Assembly: GCA_024036415.1 (NCBI GenBank)
Contig: JAMWET010000687.1
Coordinates: forward strand, 1 to 64,000
Direction: 5' to 3'
Length of the DNA stretch: 64,000 nt
DNA from: Prochilodus magdalenae
Taxonomy: Eukaryota; Chordata; Actinopteri; Characiformes; Prochilodontidae
Shown: one piece after another, positions 48,601 to 59,105 of the stretch
Layout: the number at the start of each line of letters is the position of its first letter
Numbering within the stretch: position 1 is the stretch's first letter
Notes under the pieces: generated by a model
The model's database searches: none
The model's input: the letters and a program-made list of their open reading frames with translations, nothing else
What the model was told of the DNA's origin: nothing
Translations under genes and position numbers: made by a program

Positions 48601-49181
48601 TGTACAAGTGGAACGGCAACGGCTTCTACTCCCACCAGTCCCTGCACCCGTGGTACCGCGACACCGACGTGGAGTACCTGGAAATTTCCAGCAAGCCCCA
48701 CCTGATTTTGTCCAGCAGTTCCCAGCGGCCGGTCATCTACCAGTGGAACAAGACCACCAAGCTGTTCGAGCGGCGCACGGACATCCCGGAGATGGAGGAC
48801 GTGTACGCCGTCAAGCACTTCAAGGTCAAGGAGGAGCTGTACATCTGCCTGACGCGCTTCATCGGGGACTCCAAGGTGATGAAGTGGGACGGGAACATGT
48901 TCAACGAGATCCAGACCATGCCCTCGCGGGGTTCCATGGTCTTCCAGCCGTTTTCCGTGTCCAGCTGGCAGTACGCCATCCTGGGCAGCGACTACTCCTT
49001 CACCCAGGTCTACCGCTGGGACACCAAGAAGGGGCAGTTCATTCACTTCCAGGAGCTGAACATCCAGGCTCCCCGAGCGTTCTCCCTGGTTTCCATCGAC
49101 AGCCGGAATTTCCTCCTGGCTTCCAGTTTTAAGGGGCAGACTCGGATATACGAACACTTGATCCTTGACTTGAGCGACTGA
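36421..49181 (+). CDS. lgi1: lgi1, leucine-rich glioma-inactivated secreted protein
   Basis: Secreted neuronal protein that bridges ADAM22/ADAM23 at synapses; human mutations cause lateral temporal epilepsy. Eight exons (36421-36608, 38982-39053, 41000-41071, 44962-45033, 46620-46691, 46775-46944, 47019-47183, 48364-49181) join without a break to 542 residues (human 557). Order: signal peptide (about 1-26), Cys-rich LRRNT ([14 protein letters not shown]), four leucine-rich repeats each on a 72-bp exon, LRRCT (SCDCKLKWL), then seven EPTP repeats forming a beta-propeller from about residue 225. Possible N-glycosylation at N183, N268 and N399. [10 protein letters not shown] and DITGDSK-like [11 protein letters not shown] favour LGI1 over LGI2-4. 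Whether this is the teleost a or b copy is open. The promoter is CpG-rich. Confidence 0.96.
36700..38900. repeat. Hairpin-rich array in lgi1 intron 1
   Basis: Many diverged units with TTCTATATAGAACC-like palindromes and the inverted pair GGTTCTGCTATTGTT…AACAATAGCAGAACC (clear at about 37087-37130 and 37735-37780). Unit spacing is irregular (roughly 130-350 bp). Confidence 0.85.
38982..39053 (+). CDS. lgi1: lgi1 exon 2 (LRR 1)
   Basis: 72 bases, [20 protein letters not shown], acceptor TTCCCAAG, donor GTGAGT. Confidence 0.94.
39160..39530. mobile_element. Dispersed element in lgi1 intron 2 (GGGCCCATATCA type)
   Basis: It opens TTAAAGGGCCCATATCACGG, a phrase I associate with a fish nonautonomous transposon, and contains GCTCCGCCCACTCACGCTGA. 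Ends not defined. Confidence 0.35.
40336..40936. mobile_element. Tc1-type MITE, lgi1 intron 2
   Basis: Terminal inverted repeats: CCAAAGAATCCGGACACC near 40341-40360 and, inverted, GGTGTCCGCATACTTTCG near 40905-40922, about 15 of 18 bases matching. There is no transposase inside. It includes a TTCCACCTTAAATGG hairpin at 40728-40786. Confidence 0.6.
41000..41071 (+). CDS. lgi1: lgi1 exon 3 (LRR 2)
   Basis: 72 bases, [20 protein letters not shown] then LEYL, acceptor TTTCCTCAG, donor GTAAGT. Confidence 0.95.
41090..44850. repeat. Tandem array, about 67-bp unit, lgi1 intron 3
   Basis: Over 50 copies of CCATCACTCACCCAGTACAG…GATCAGACCACTAACACC…CTGATACCACACCGAGAGA. Almost every copy has private single-base insertions or deletions, an error-like pattern. 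Confidence 0.95.
44962..45033 (+). CDS. lgi1: lgi1 exon 4 (LRR 3)
   Basis: 72 bases, [20 protein letters not shown] then LIHL, acceptor TTTTTTACAG, donor GTGAGT. FIEN and [10 protein letters not shown] are LGI1 signatures. Confidence 0.96.
45580..46500. mobile_element. Long inverted-repeat element with minisatellite core, lgi1 intron 4
   Basis: Arms of about 270 bp (45580-45858 and 46215-46495, inverted) flank a core (45860-46210) of CACAGGACGCTGCC repeats whose strand flips in the middle. Both strands give the same shadow peptide beginning [20 protein letters not shown], which shows how similar the arms are. Confidence 0.85.
46620..46691 (+). CDS. lgi1: lgi1 exon 5 (LRR 4)
   Basis: 72 bases, [20 protein letters not shown] then LTKV, acceptor TCCTCACAG, donor GTAAGT. 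Confidence 0.95.
46775..46944 (+). CDS. lgi1: lgi1 exon 6 (LRRCT)
   Basis: 170 bases, [20 protein letters not shown]…HTNATV, with four Cys of the C-terminal LRR cap (CDC, YC, DC) and N183-A-T. Donor GTCAGT, phase 1. Confidence 0.95.
47019..47183 (+). CDS. lgi1: lgi1 exon 7 (start of EPTP propeller)
   Basis: 165 bases, [20 protein letters not shown], then [17 protein letters not shown] and DNIT. Acceptor TCTGCAG, donor GTAAGT. Confidence 0.95.
47210..48165 (+). repeat. Dispersed repeat, copy B, lgi1 intron 7
   Basis: Partner of 30150-30985 with shared blocks in the same order. Copy B has extra sequence around 47700 and 47870-47990. Confidence 0.8.
48364..49181 (+). CDS. lgi1: lgi1 exon 8 (EPTP repeats, stop)
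   Basis: 818 bases encoding residues 271-542: [109 protein letters not shown] and ending HLILDLSD. The human stretch between YLEI and PHLILSSSS is longer than here. Confidence 0.97.
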
Positions 49182-49830
49182 ATAAGGGCGAGGGGAGCCA
49201 TGCCGGCGAAGGCGGCGATGCCCTGCCCTGCTCTGCGGCTCGGGATCGGAGGACTTGGGTAGCAGACTACATGCATGACAATGCCTCTCAGTAGGTGTAG
49301 CCATCAGGATGTCCACCATCGCTTGAAATGTCCATCTTGTTAAGCCACGCCCACTCGCTGTACTCTTTTTCTTCACTCTAAAGTTCTGTAACTGCGGATT
49401 TCGGTGATTGTTGTATATAGAGCTTCTGAAAATATCGTTTTTTTTGTTCTATTTATAAACCCGTTTGAAAACGAGTCCAACCAGAACCAGTCCAGACTGA
49501 GTGTTTACACTTTTCTCCGCCTCTCCGGAATAGGCGAAGGCGTATTCCTGCGGTTTTGTAGGGCCATGCCGGTGGAGGGATTTGATATGGACACATTTTG
49601 AGATACACGTTTTTAACCGATGCTGGTTTGTATGATCTGTAAACCTCCAACAGCGCAACTAATGACACCGACTAACGTTCTCGCTCTCCAGTCGTGCTAC
49701 CGTGACATCGCTCTAATGGACCAACACGTTTGCCACACATGTATGCAAATTCATCCTGCCTGCATCATTTGGAAGCCAAAGGTCAAGACTGAAGCCATGG
49801 TTTTAACTTTGAATAAAAACTTCAATCAGT
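49182..49830 (+). other. lgi1 3' UTR
   Basis: Follows the TGA directly and ends near an AATAAA at 49812-49817. It holds only short open frames. Confidence 0.55.
49812..49817 (+). terminator. lgi1 polyadenylation signal
   Basis: AATAAA about 630 bases after the stop, the first one seen downstream. Confidence 0.5.
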
Positions 49831-49959
49831 ATCATGTCTTTAATGTCCCGCCTCTTTCTGACACTGTACGTAAAGAGCCGGAACGACAAAGGACTGACGA
49901 TAATACACTGACCACCCTGCCGTAACCGACTGGCCACTTCATCATCCTTGTATCTCCAC

Positions 49960-50950
49960 CCGCTGTCCCCTGTATCAGCTCCACTGACCGTACAGGACGC
50001 TCTGTAGGTGTACAGGTCCAGACTGTAGTCCATCTGTTTCTCTGTGTACTGTATTACCCTGTTCTTCAATGGGCAGGACCCCCACAGGACCACCACATGG
50101 GGGTGGTGGATCATTCTCAGCACTGCAGGGACACTGACGTGGTGGTGGTGTGTTAGTGTGGGTGGTGCTGGTGTGAGTGGATCAGTGTCACTGCTGGACT
50201 TGGGAATTGTCCACCAACCAAAACTATCCAGCTCACACTGTCCTATGAGGCAGCATCCTATGTGGGTAGCATCCTGGGGATAGCAACCTGTGGGTCAGCG
50301 TCCTGTGGGGTCAGCGTCCTGTGGGGTCAGCGTCCTGTGGGGTCAGCATCGTATGGGGGTAGCATCCTTGCATCCTTAATGCATTTCATTAATGTAGCAC
50401 CCAGGGGACAGCGTCCTGTGGGGGCAGCGTCTTGTGGAGACAGTGTCCTGTGTGTCCGCGTCCTGTGGGGTCAGCGTCCTGTGGGGTCAGCATCGTATTG
50501 GTATGGGTAGGCATCCTGCATGCCCCCTTAATTGCATTCATATTAATGTAGAACCCCCAGGGGACAGCGTCCTGTGGGGGCAGCGTCCTGTGGGGCAGCG
50601 TCCTGTGGGGGCAGCGTCCTGCGGGGCAGCGTCCTGTGGGGACAGCGTCCTGTGGGGACAGCGTCCTGTGGGGTCAGCGTCCTGTGTCCACTGATACAGG
50701 ACTAGAGGATGACCAACACTGCACTGTGCAGCAGCAGATGAGCTATCGTCTCTGACTGTCCATCTACAAGGTGGAGCAGCAAGGTAGGAGTGTCTAATAG
50801 AGTGGACAGTGAGTGGACACAGTGTCTCAACACTCCAGCAGCACTGCTGTGTCTGATCCACTCACACCAGCACCACACACACTAACACACCACCACCACG
50901 TCAGTGTCACTTCAGTGCTACGAATGACCCACCCCCCACATACTACCCGC
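49960..50950. mobile_element. Long inverted-repeat element with minisatellite core, copy 2
   Basis: Arms around 49985-50200 and 50695-50965 flank a core of GTCCTGTGGGG(G/T)CAGC repeats (50220-50690). It is the same family as 45580-46500. Here the core keeps one strand orientation. Confidence 0.8.
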
Positions 50951-50964
50951 TCCATGGTGGTCTT

Positions 50965-51655
50965 GCTATGGCTGATGGGTGTATAGAGAGAAGCCCTCAG
51001 TTGGGGTCACTGCCCCCGTCCCCGGCTGGTCTTCTCTCCGTTGAAAGAGAACGCTTGTATGACTGAAAGGTCCTGCGGGGGCTGCTCTGAAGGACGCCTG
51101 CGGCTCGGCTCATGGCCTGTATGGTCCCCCTGGGGCAGTTCAGTGTTTTGTGGTGCTCGGGCTTCTCCCCCACCTCTTGTGCAGTCATGTGTTAACACGC
51201 ACAGACAATACAGGCTTTGTGGCCTTCAGCCATCCACAGGAAGGGATGTGTTCATGAAGGATCCGTGCTCTGGCTGGAATGTTAGCAGTGACTCAAGCTC
51301 AGTCGCTCTCGATTCCAAGTGGGAATCCCTCATCCGTCATCTTCTGGGTGGGAGCAGCGTCGCAAAGGAAAGAGGCCGCATTGTATACGGAGGGTGAAAG
51401 CCCCTCGGCGTCACGGTAGGAAACGATTCTCCTACTGCGTGGTGGTTCTAACCAGCTGTAACTTCGCTCTATGGAAGCATCATTGTTCCCGCTTCACACA
51501 GTACTACAATGACTCCTCCCACTGCTTCCGGAAGTCGTTCAGACCATCCACATCGGACCCCTGTACTAAAAGCCCATGCCGAAAGCGAGGCAAAAGAGCC
51601 CTGCGGAGCTGGCAGCATGGCTTAGCTCTGTCGACCAGGCCCGCTAGCCTCTCCT
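50965..51655. other. Unassigned segment
   Basis: Frames of 114-118 codons (51041-51397, 51319-51663) do not resemble known proteins. Confidence 0.35.
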
Positions 51656-51659
51656 TGCG

Positions 51660-52210
51660 GTGAGCTGAAGGGATCATGGCACAGGGCATGCACCAGCTAA
51701 CCAGTGCCTCACAGAGCTAGCCTATCTCGGAGGACGAAGGGCTCCAGCATGGGTCCAGTCTGGTGGGGCACTGTTTCCAGCCGGTCAGGGAGGAAACGGC
51801 AATTAGCACTAGTGTTATTGGGACGTTCAGGTGCCCAAGCTGAGATGGCCTAGGCCAGGCCGGTTGGGGTTGTTGGATCCTATCCCAGCACCGTTTGCAC
51901 AGAAGGCAGGAAACGTCCCGGGCAGCCTGACAGGCGACTACTGCTGCGGCTCCAGCACACCCTACGACTAAGAGCATCTCAGCTTGGGTACCTGAACGTC
52001 AGGCTAACACAGTGCTAGATGCCATTGGCAGCAAACAGTGCTCCACCAGACTGGACCCATACTGGAGCCACCCGTACTTGAAGATAGGCCACCGCTGTGC
52101 AGCACTGGTTAGCTGGTGCATGCCCTGTGCTTTGATCCCGTTAGCTGGGGTAGGCTCTAGCATCCCCCATGACCCAGACCATCTCAGCTTGGGCACCTGA
52201 ACATCATGCT
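51660..52210. mobile_element. Foldback element with about 180-bp inverted arms
   Basis: 51664-51852 aligns with the reverse complement of 51972-52147 along its length (GGGCATGCACCAGCTAACCA, GGGTCCAGTCTGGTGG, CAGGT(G/A)CCCAAGCTGAGATG). A further copy of the terminal word is at 52178-52202. No transposase. Confidence 0.7.
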
Positions 52211-52244
52211 TACTTACCACCTCCTTGTTTCTACGCTCGGTGTC

Positions 52245-52815
52245 CATCTTATCAGCTCCACTGAGGACACTCTGTAGGTGCACAGGTCCAGAGTGTAGTC
52301 CCTCAGTTTCTCTGTATACACAAGACGCCGCACACAAGACGCCGCATACAGGACCCTGCCCACAGGACGCCGCCCACAGGACACTGCCCCAGGGACCCTG
52401 CCCACAGGACGCCGCCCACAGGACGCCGCCCACAGGACACTGCCCCAGGGACCCTGCCCACAGGACGCCGTCCACAGGACCCTGCCCCAGGGGCGCTGCT
52501 CCCTGGACGCTGCTCCCCAGACGCCGCCCACAGGACGCTCCTCACCAGACGCTCCCCACAGGTTGCCGCCTACAGGACTCTGTTGTTGGTGGACGATTCC
52601 TAGTCCAGCAGTGACACGGAGATCCACTCACACCAGCACCATGTCAGTGTCACTGTAGTGCTGAGAATGACCCACCACCCACATACTACCTGCTCTGTGG
52701 TGGTCCTGTGGGGGTCCTGACCACTGAAGAACAGGGTAATACAGTACACAGAGAAACAGATGGACTACAGTCTGGACCTGTACACCTACAGAGTGTCCTG
52801 TACGGTCAGTGGAGC
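52245..52815. mobile_element. Minisatellite-core element, copy 3 (shortened)
   Basis: A core of CACAGGACGCCGCC/CCAGGGACCCTGCC repeats (52320-52570), followed by the right arm with CTCCACTCACACCAGCACC-like and CAGAGAAACAGATGGACTAC words. The left arm is reduced. Confidence 0.7.
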
Positions 52816-52819
52816 TGAC

Positions 52820-53270
52820 TCAGTGGACTTGGCTGGTTTCATACACGACTACATATCACAAATCACGTGTGTTTTGAAATGGGCGTCTTCAGTGGACGTG
52901 ACCAGCACCGCCGCTACAGAGAGACCGAGACCGCCACGTTAACATTTCATTCAAGTAAGTTTAATATTGTGCACCAGAGATACGGTATCAGAAGTCCTGA
53001 ACAGCAGTTGTATATGCAAGGGTGACAGAGCGCGTCGGAACATTTCGGTCTTCCCAAGAGCATCACAGAAACTGTACCTCAAGCCCTTGATGAGCAATCT
53101 CCCCTCCCACTTCCATAAGAGATGAATTTGAGCATGTGGTTCACTACTAGTCTGAAGCGTCCTCCAGCAGGAGGTCACCCAGACCTTCCACATGGTCAGC
53201 AGGCTGTAGCCGTTGACACGACACTCATCAACGAAAGGATAGCTGCACCCAGAAGGAACCACCTGACTTG
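52820..53270. other. Unassigned segment
   Basis: No feature recognised; a 121-codon minus frame (52951-53316) is unassigned. Confidence 0.35.
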
Positions 53271-53359
53271 GTGTGCAGGTTGACCTCATGAGACAAGCAA
53301 ACGATTCACGATTCATTCAATACGGACGTGCCGTATTACCGCACCTGACTGACCCTCAG

Positions 53360-53975
53360 GCATCATCTAGTTGCAGGTGCTCTCCATTCGCCCAACAGTC
53401 CTCCATGGCTCATCCTGTTAGTGCAGCACCATTGGCAGACGGCTGCACCACGCAGGACTACATGCACACCGACCGTTACCACGACTGTCCTTAACACCAC
53501 GTCACCGTCACCAAAGACTGCAGTGGTGTCGTACCAGACTGTCATGGAGTGACTCAGAATGGCAGCGGGTCATCTTCAGTGACGAGTCCCGCTTTAGTCT
53601 TGGTGGAGACGCCTGAGTGTGGAGGCACCGTGGTCAGCACCAAGATGATCGTTCTGTCGTCACACGTCCAGAAGACCTGGTGTTCCTCCGCCTCCACCCC
53701 TACCGCACCATCTGCAGGAACTGTGTGAGGATGTTCAAGCTGCATGGGATGGATTATCACGGGACTCCATCAGGAACCTCTACAGCTCCATACCGAGACG
53801 TCTGACGTGTTGGGTTAGCGAACACGGCGGCCCGACGCCATACTGAGAGACAGACTTCTGTATGTGTAGCTCAATAAATATTAATCATATCAGTCTAAAT
53901 TTATCACTAGTTATTGATCCTGGTACCCTTCATCCTGCAACCACACCTTCTGGGTGCAGCTGTTCTTTTGGCGAT
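53360..53975 (+). mobile_element. Tc1-related transposon relic, copy 3
   Basis: 53550-53640 reads [18 protein letters not shown] and VWRHRG, the second-Asp region of a Tc1-type DDE transposase, with a deletion after GDA. It ends with the same terminal block as 23700-23965 (inverted). 53400-53490 matches 57720-57810. Confidence 0.75.
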
Positions 53976-53979
53976 GAGA

Positions 53980-55130
53980 GTACTGAACACCAAACTGGTC
54001 ATTCTCTCTCTCTCACGCTCTCAGACGACAAACGCAAACCCTTCTGCAGCAAAACGTGTTTCAGTACAAAATATCAAACATAAAATATACTAACACATGT
54101 GACAGTACATCATTCCATCATACCGAGCCACAAAGGAAATAAAAACAAATAGTATTTTTTTCTTCATATTTTTGTTTGTTTGTTTTTTTATCAAACACAT
54201 GGATGCCTCCGTGATATGAAGCAACACAATGCAGGCATAGTGTCATGGAATAAACACAAGGAGCGGTGAATATGTCCGGCACGGACTAAAGGAACACACC
54301 TGTACAGTCACGCTGTGGTCCGCAAAGCTACAACTCAACCAGACCTCATTCGTAAGAACCCGCGCGAATCCGGAGTGCAGCAAGACTCGAGTGTGCTCGA
54401 GCTGTGCCGCTCCACACATTAACGTAGTGCATTACATGCCTGCTCCGGATGACTCATCCTCCCGTTTCCATCCCCCTTCACCCCGCCCACGACTCCTGAT
54501 CACGACATAACCGTTGATCTACCCATGAATATTTATGAGTCATTTAAAAACCTGCACAGCAAAAGAGTAAGGTTCTAACGGATGGCAGTAACGATCAGAA
54601 ACAACTAAAACTGTAAAAACGTACCTAAACATTAAAGGTATAGATTTATATTTATATATTTATATACTTTTTCCCCTGTACAGAAACGAAAACACGCATA
54701 CCTGCAGATGTTTATGCATATTCCTATAATACATCAGTAGAGCCTTTGATTAAACAGCCAGGTGTGTCTATATATTAAACTGTACATGTCAGAGAGCAAC
54801 GGTTTGGTAGCATGGCCCAAAGGAGGAGAGCAGGTACGGTAGCAAACGGCTCTCCCGGGAGACGTCAGTTATTCGTCAGTGTGCGGTAGCGGTCAGGATC
54901 TCGCTCTGTGCCTCTGAGTACGTGAGTGTTTGGTTTTGCCGCAGCTTAACGCGGCTTATGTACGACGATAAAGTGTTTGACGGGCAAGAGAACGGAACGC
55001 TGCGCTCAGTCTTGTAAATAATCTGGTTTAAGATTTGTTCCAAAATGCTAATGCTAAGGATAGCAGCTCGCTGACGACAAAGAGCGTAGAACCTTTTTGT
55101 GCCGGATGTGTTTAGCACACAGAGGAAGTT
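53980..55130. other. Between lgi1 and mark1, possible mark1 3' UTR
   Basis: Mostly non-repetitive and AT-rich. It may hold the distal 3' UTR of mark1 (minus), but I see no polyadenylation signal that I trust. The 111-codon minus frame at 54876-55211 runs into a SINE. Confidence 0.3.
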
Positions 55131-55134
55131 GTCC

Positions 55135-56035
55135 ACTGGGGGCAGTTGTGGACTGGAGGTTAGGGAAGCAGCCTTGTGAGCGGAGGGTCGTGGGTTCAAG
55201 TCCCTAAACACCCATGGACTGGAGGTTAGGGAAGCAGCCTTAAGGGTGGAGGGTCGTGGGTTAAAGCCCCTAAACTGACAGTACCTGGGGGGGGAGGGGC
55301 AGCAGCAGCCATGGGCTGGAGGTTAGGGAAGCAGCCTTGTGAGCGGAGGGTCGTGGATTCAATTCCCTGAACACCCCTGTTCACCTAACTCCCTTAGGTG
55401 CCCTTATTGCTTAAGGGCATTTCGGTCGTTACTGTTAGCTCAAGGAAATGAACCAGTGACCATCCAATCACGAGGTCGACTCCCTAACCCACTAGCCTAC
55501 GACTGCCCCCACTCCCTGCCGGTGGTCCGCTGGTGTCTTCCGGATGGCCCACCGTAAATTGTGCTCACGGTCCAGTTTATCTTCTAAGGTGTTGGCTGGA
55601 GGTTAGGGAAGCAGCCTTGAGGGCGGAGGGTTGTGGGTTTAAGTCCCTAAACTGACAGCTACTGGGGGGAAGGGGGCAGCAGCAGCCATGGGCTGGAGGT
55701 TAGGGAACCAGCTATGTGACCGGAGGGTTGTGGGTTCAATTCCCTGAACTCCCTAGGGGGCAGTGAGCACACTCGCCCGGAGTGTTGGCCAGCCCCATCC
55801 ATGGCATGTTGGGAATTAGGTGCCCTTATTGCTTAAGGGCACTTTGGTCGTTACTGTTAGCTCAAGGAAATGAACCAGCGACCATCCAGTCACGAGGTCG
55901 ACTCCCTAACGCACTAGCCTACGACTGCCCCCACTCCCTGCCGGTGGTCCGCTGGTGTCTTCCGGATGGCCCACCGTAAAATTGTGCTCAGGGTCCAGTT
56001 TAGCGTCTAAGCTGCTTATCCTTCAGGTGCTGCAG
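55135..56035 (-). mobile_element. Cluster of tRNA-SINE-like repeats with a 400-bp duplication
   Basis: GGAGGTTAGGGAAGCAGCC…GGGTTCAAGTCCC recurs at 55155, 55219, 55318, 55593 and 55695. The blocks 55390-55600 and 55815-56025 are near-identical (TGCCCTTATTGCTTAAGGGC…GATGGCCCACCGTAAA). Two in-frame shadows ending VVRWCLPDGPP result. Confidence 0.75.
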
Positions 56036-56039
56036 ATCC

Positions 56040-57255
56040 AAACGATCTACCAAGCTAACACCATGACTAATTATTAGGCTACATGCTAAGCTAAATGATT
56101 TTAATCAGTTTTAGCAGATTTTAAAATGGGGGGCGAACCAGCAGTACTAAACAGTGGCCCACCTTATCAAGCTAGCGGGCTGATGTATAGGGTGGCTTTC
56201 TGGGAAGCAGCTAGCAAGCAGCTAGCAAGCAGCTAGTCTTACTTAGCCTAATCTCACAATGGGAACATCTGTGTACAACCATGGGAAATCTGAGTGGGAA
56301 TAGAGTCAACGTCCGATTCCGAAACCGATCCAATCCCTCGGGAAGGCTGAGCTCACTGTTGTGGGGGGCGAAGGTACGCTGGTCAGCGCTTGAGAAGCCA
56401 GCCAGGCTCGCTGATGTAACGGAAGCCAGTTTGGTACCGGATGGTCCGGTACCAACTTCGTTGTTGACCACTGCGGATATTGTACCTGCTCATATCGGGA
56501 CTAGATTTAGTCCATTAGCTTTTGTGGTGGGACCTGCGAGCCCAGGACACAGGTGGCTATGCAGGGGGCTATGCTAACCTGGTAGCTAGCGTTAGCATGT
56601 GTGTCTGCCCAAGCAACAGGCTGCAGTGCTTTTAGGTCAACTTTTGGCATCAGCTATCCAGTACCAAAAGCAGTATCAAGTACGAGGTGAGTCAAGCCGG
56701 GTAACATGCGGCGGGAAAGCAGCTAGCCGTAGCCGCTACCGTACGTCTACAGGGTAGCAGGATCACCTTTGCATAATGCTAACCGGTGGCCATTCTCAAT
56801 AACTGTTTTTTAGCAATGCTAAATGCTAAATGGCTAACTTCTTGCTTATTACGAAGGCCGGTCAAACCTTCATGAGCCACTGCATAAATATACAAGAACC
56901 CAGCAGGAGTTCTGAGGAATTTCATGGTTAACACCTCCATCGCCATGACGACAACTCCATGCTTTCAGTGCAGCATCCACAACGTTCTACAAGGTGGCTA
57001 TTGCACAAAACACGTCCTCACCCCAAACGCCACGGGGAGATACTCACACCTCAGTCCACTCCCATCAGTCAGGTAACCCTAACGCTGTTTCAGGAACCGA
57101 ACATCAACGGAAACGGATTATACGGAAAGGAGCGCTGCGCATGCTCTTCCTCCGCAGTTTGGTTAAGGCAGCACCTCGGGCCTGGCTGCTTACTCACCAC
57201 CGCAAGCCTCACCCCAGCCCGTTAGAGCCATGTCCTCCGGGTTCCTCTACCGTCC
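56040..57255. other. Downstream of mark1 stop
   Basis: It probably includes proximal 3' UTR of mark1. GCTAGC-rich stretches at 56170-56240 and 56575-56860. No gene recognised. Confidence 0.35.
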
Positions 57256-57598
57256 TCATAGCTTTAGCTCGTTGGCAATCTTACAGGCGATGTTCTTAAA
57301 GGCGATGGAGGTGCCCGATATCCTCTTGAAGCGGACGCCGTTGAGCGAGAGCCGGGGCAGCTTGCACACCTCCATCTCCCACTGGACCAGGTTGTCCTGG
57401 CGGGCGTCGCCGTGCACGCAGAACAGCAGGAAGCGCTCGCGTTGCTCGTAGTCGCAGTTGTTGGCGTCCAGGACTTTCCGGATCTCCCGCATCATGTCGC
57501 CCGGCTCCATGGACGAGGTGGTCTTCATGCTCCATGTGAAGCGAAGCGAACGTGGCTTGGAGTCCCGGCTCTCCTCCCTCGAGTCTCCGGAGGTGCTC
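57256..57598 (-). CDS. mark1: mark1 last exon (KA1 domain)
   Basis: Begins [20 protein letters not shown], then [40 protein letters not shown] and [20 protein letters not shown], with TGA at 57256-57258. The acceptor on the minus strand is CACACAG. Confidence 0.96.
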
Positions 57599-59069
57599 CT
57601 GTGTGCAGAGAGGAGAGTGTTAGTGTGCTGGGGTCCATACGGACCGATTCTGTCCCTAGGGCTTTGGTTGGTGACCCGTCAGTCGCGACTACAGACGTCC
57701 AGCGAGCGGTGGTGTCCTCCATGAGTCACCCTGTTAGTGCAGCACCATCGGCAGACGGCTGCACCACCCAGGACTACATGCACACACACCGTTACCACGA
57801 CTGTCCTTAACACCACGTCACCCTCACCAAAGACTGCAGTGGTGTCGTACCAGACCGTCATGGAGTGACTCAGAATGGCAGCGGGTCATCTTCAGTGACG
57901 AGTCCCGCTTTAGTCTTGGTGGAGACGCCCAACGAATCCGTGTGTGGAGGCACCGTGGTCTAAAAGGCCTGGTGTCACGCCACCTCAACCCCTACCGCAC
58001 CAACTGTGTGAGGATGTTCAAGCTGCATGGGATGGATTATCACAGGACTCCATTAGGAACCTCCACAGCTCCATACCGAGACGTCTGGCGTGTTGGGTTA
58101 GCAAACACACCTTCCCAACACACCTTCTGCACCTTCCGGGTGCAGTTGATCTTTTGAGGATGGGTGTACACACACACACATACACACACACAGACATTAA
58201 CCCCACATTATCCCAAACCCTCACCTTGGCGCCTCGGTCTTGCCGCTGGCCTCGCCCTCACTCGGAACCCTCAAAAACAAGCAGAGCACACAGATTAGCA
58301 CGGCAGCTTCGCTGGAAGACCTACACACATCACACACAGTGCCGGGCTGCCGGAGAGATCCACAGGGGTCATTCAGGACCATGCCTCCCGGGTCACACAG
58401 AGCGCTCCAAGACAATCAGAAGACGGTGAGACGTGCATCCAGAGCAACACAGCGGAGTTACAGCAACAGGAAGTGGGCGACTAGCACGCTCAACTGCCAC
58501 CTGAACGAGAGCTGGCCTGGTCAGGTGGCTAACCGTGCAGGTAGGCCTTGGCTACATGCCGGGCAACTTCAGGTTCGGGTGGGACTGGGGCGTACAGGGA
58601 GTGAGAGGGGGCGGGGTCAAAGGGCTTAAGGGAAGATCTGGGAACGGTACTGGAGAGGGGTCGGAGGTGGACTGTGTGGACAGACATGGACCATTCGGAA
58701 TCGGTCGCCTACCTCCTGGAAGACCTGAAAGAGAGGGTTCTACAACAGAAGAGAACAGGGGCGGTAAGGGTTCTGCTGCGCTAAGGAACCAAAGCCCGGC
58801 TCGGTTAAACTCCGGACCGAACTGAACTTGGGTGTTACTGTATGTGTGTGTGTGTGTGGACCCTGGGTGCCGCCTTTAAGGCTTCGGCTACTTCCTGAGG
58901 AGATGGATTTGCTTGGCTTAAGACGTAACCGTGGAGATAACCAGCTATCGCCGGCACCGGGCGGAGGCCGTGCCTGCAGTGTCATGCACATGGGACCAAA
59001 ACCAACAACGCCTGTGATTGGTCGGTACCAAAGAGCCATGAAACCACGATTTCGAGTAAACACATCACA

Positions 59070-59105
<36 letters not shown>

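Noticed and set aside
48357..49376. 339-codon minus-strand ORF
   Set aside because: Antisense shadow of lgi1 exon 8, which is the well-conserved coding strand.
54876..55211. 111-codon minus frame as a gene between lgi1 and mark1
   Set aside because: Its first third is SINE sequence and the rest resembles no protein I know; there is no splice support.
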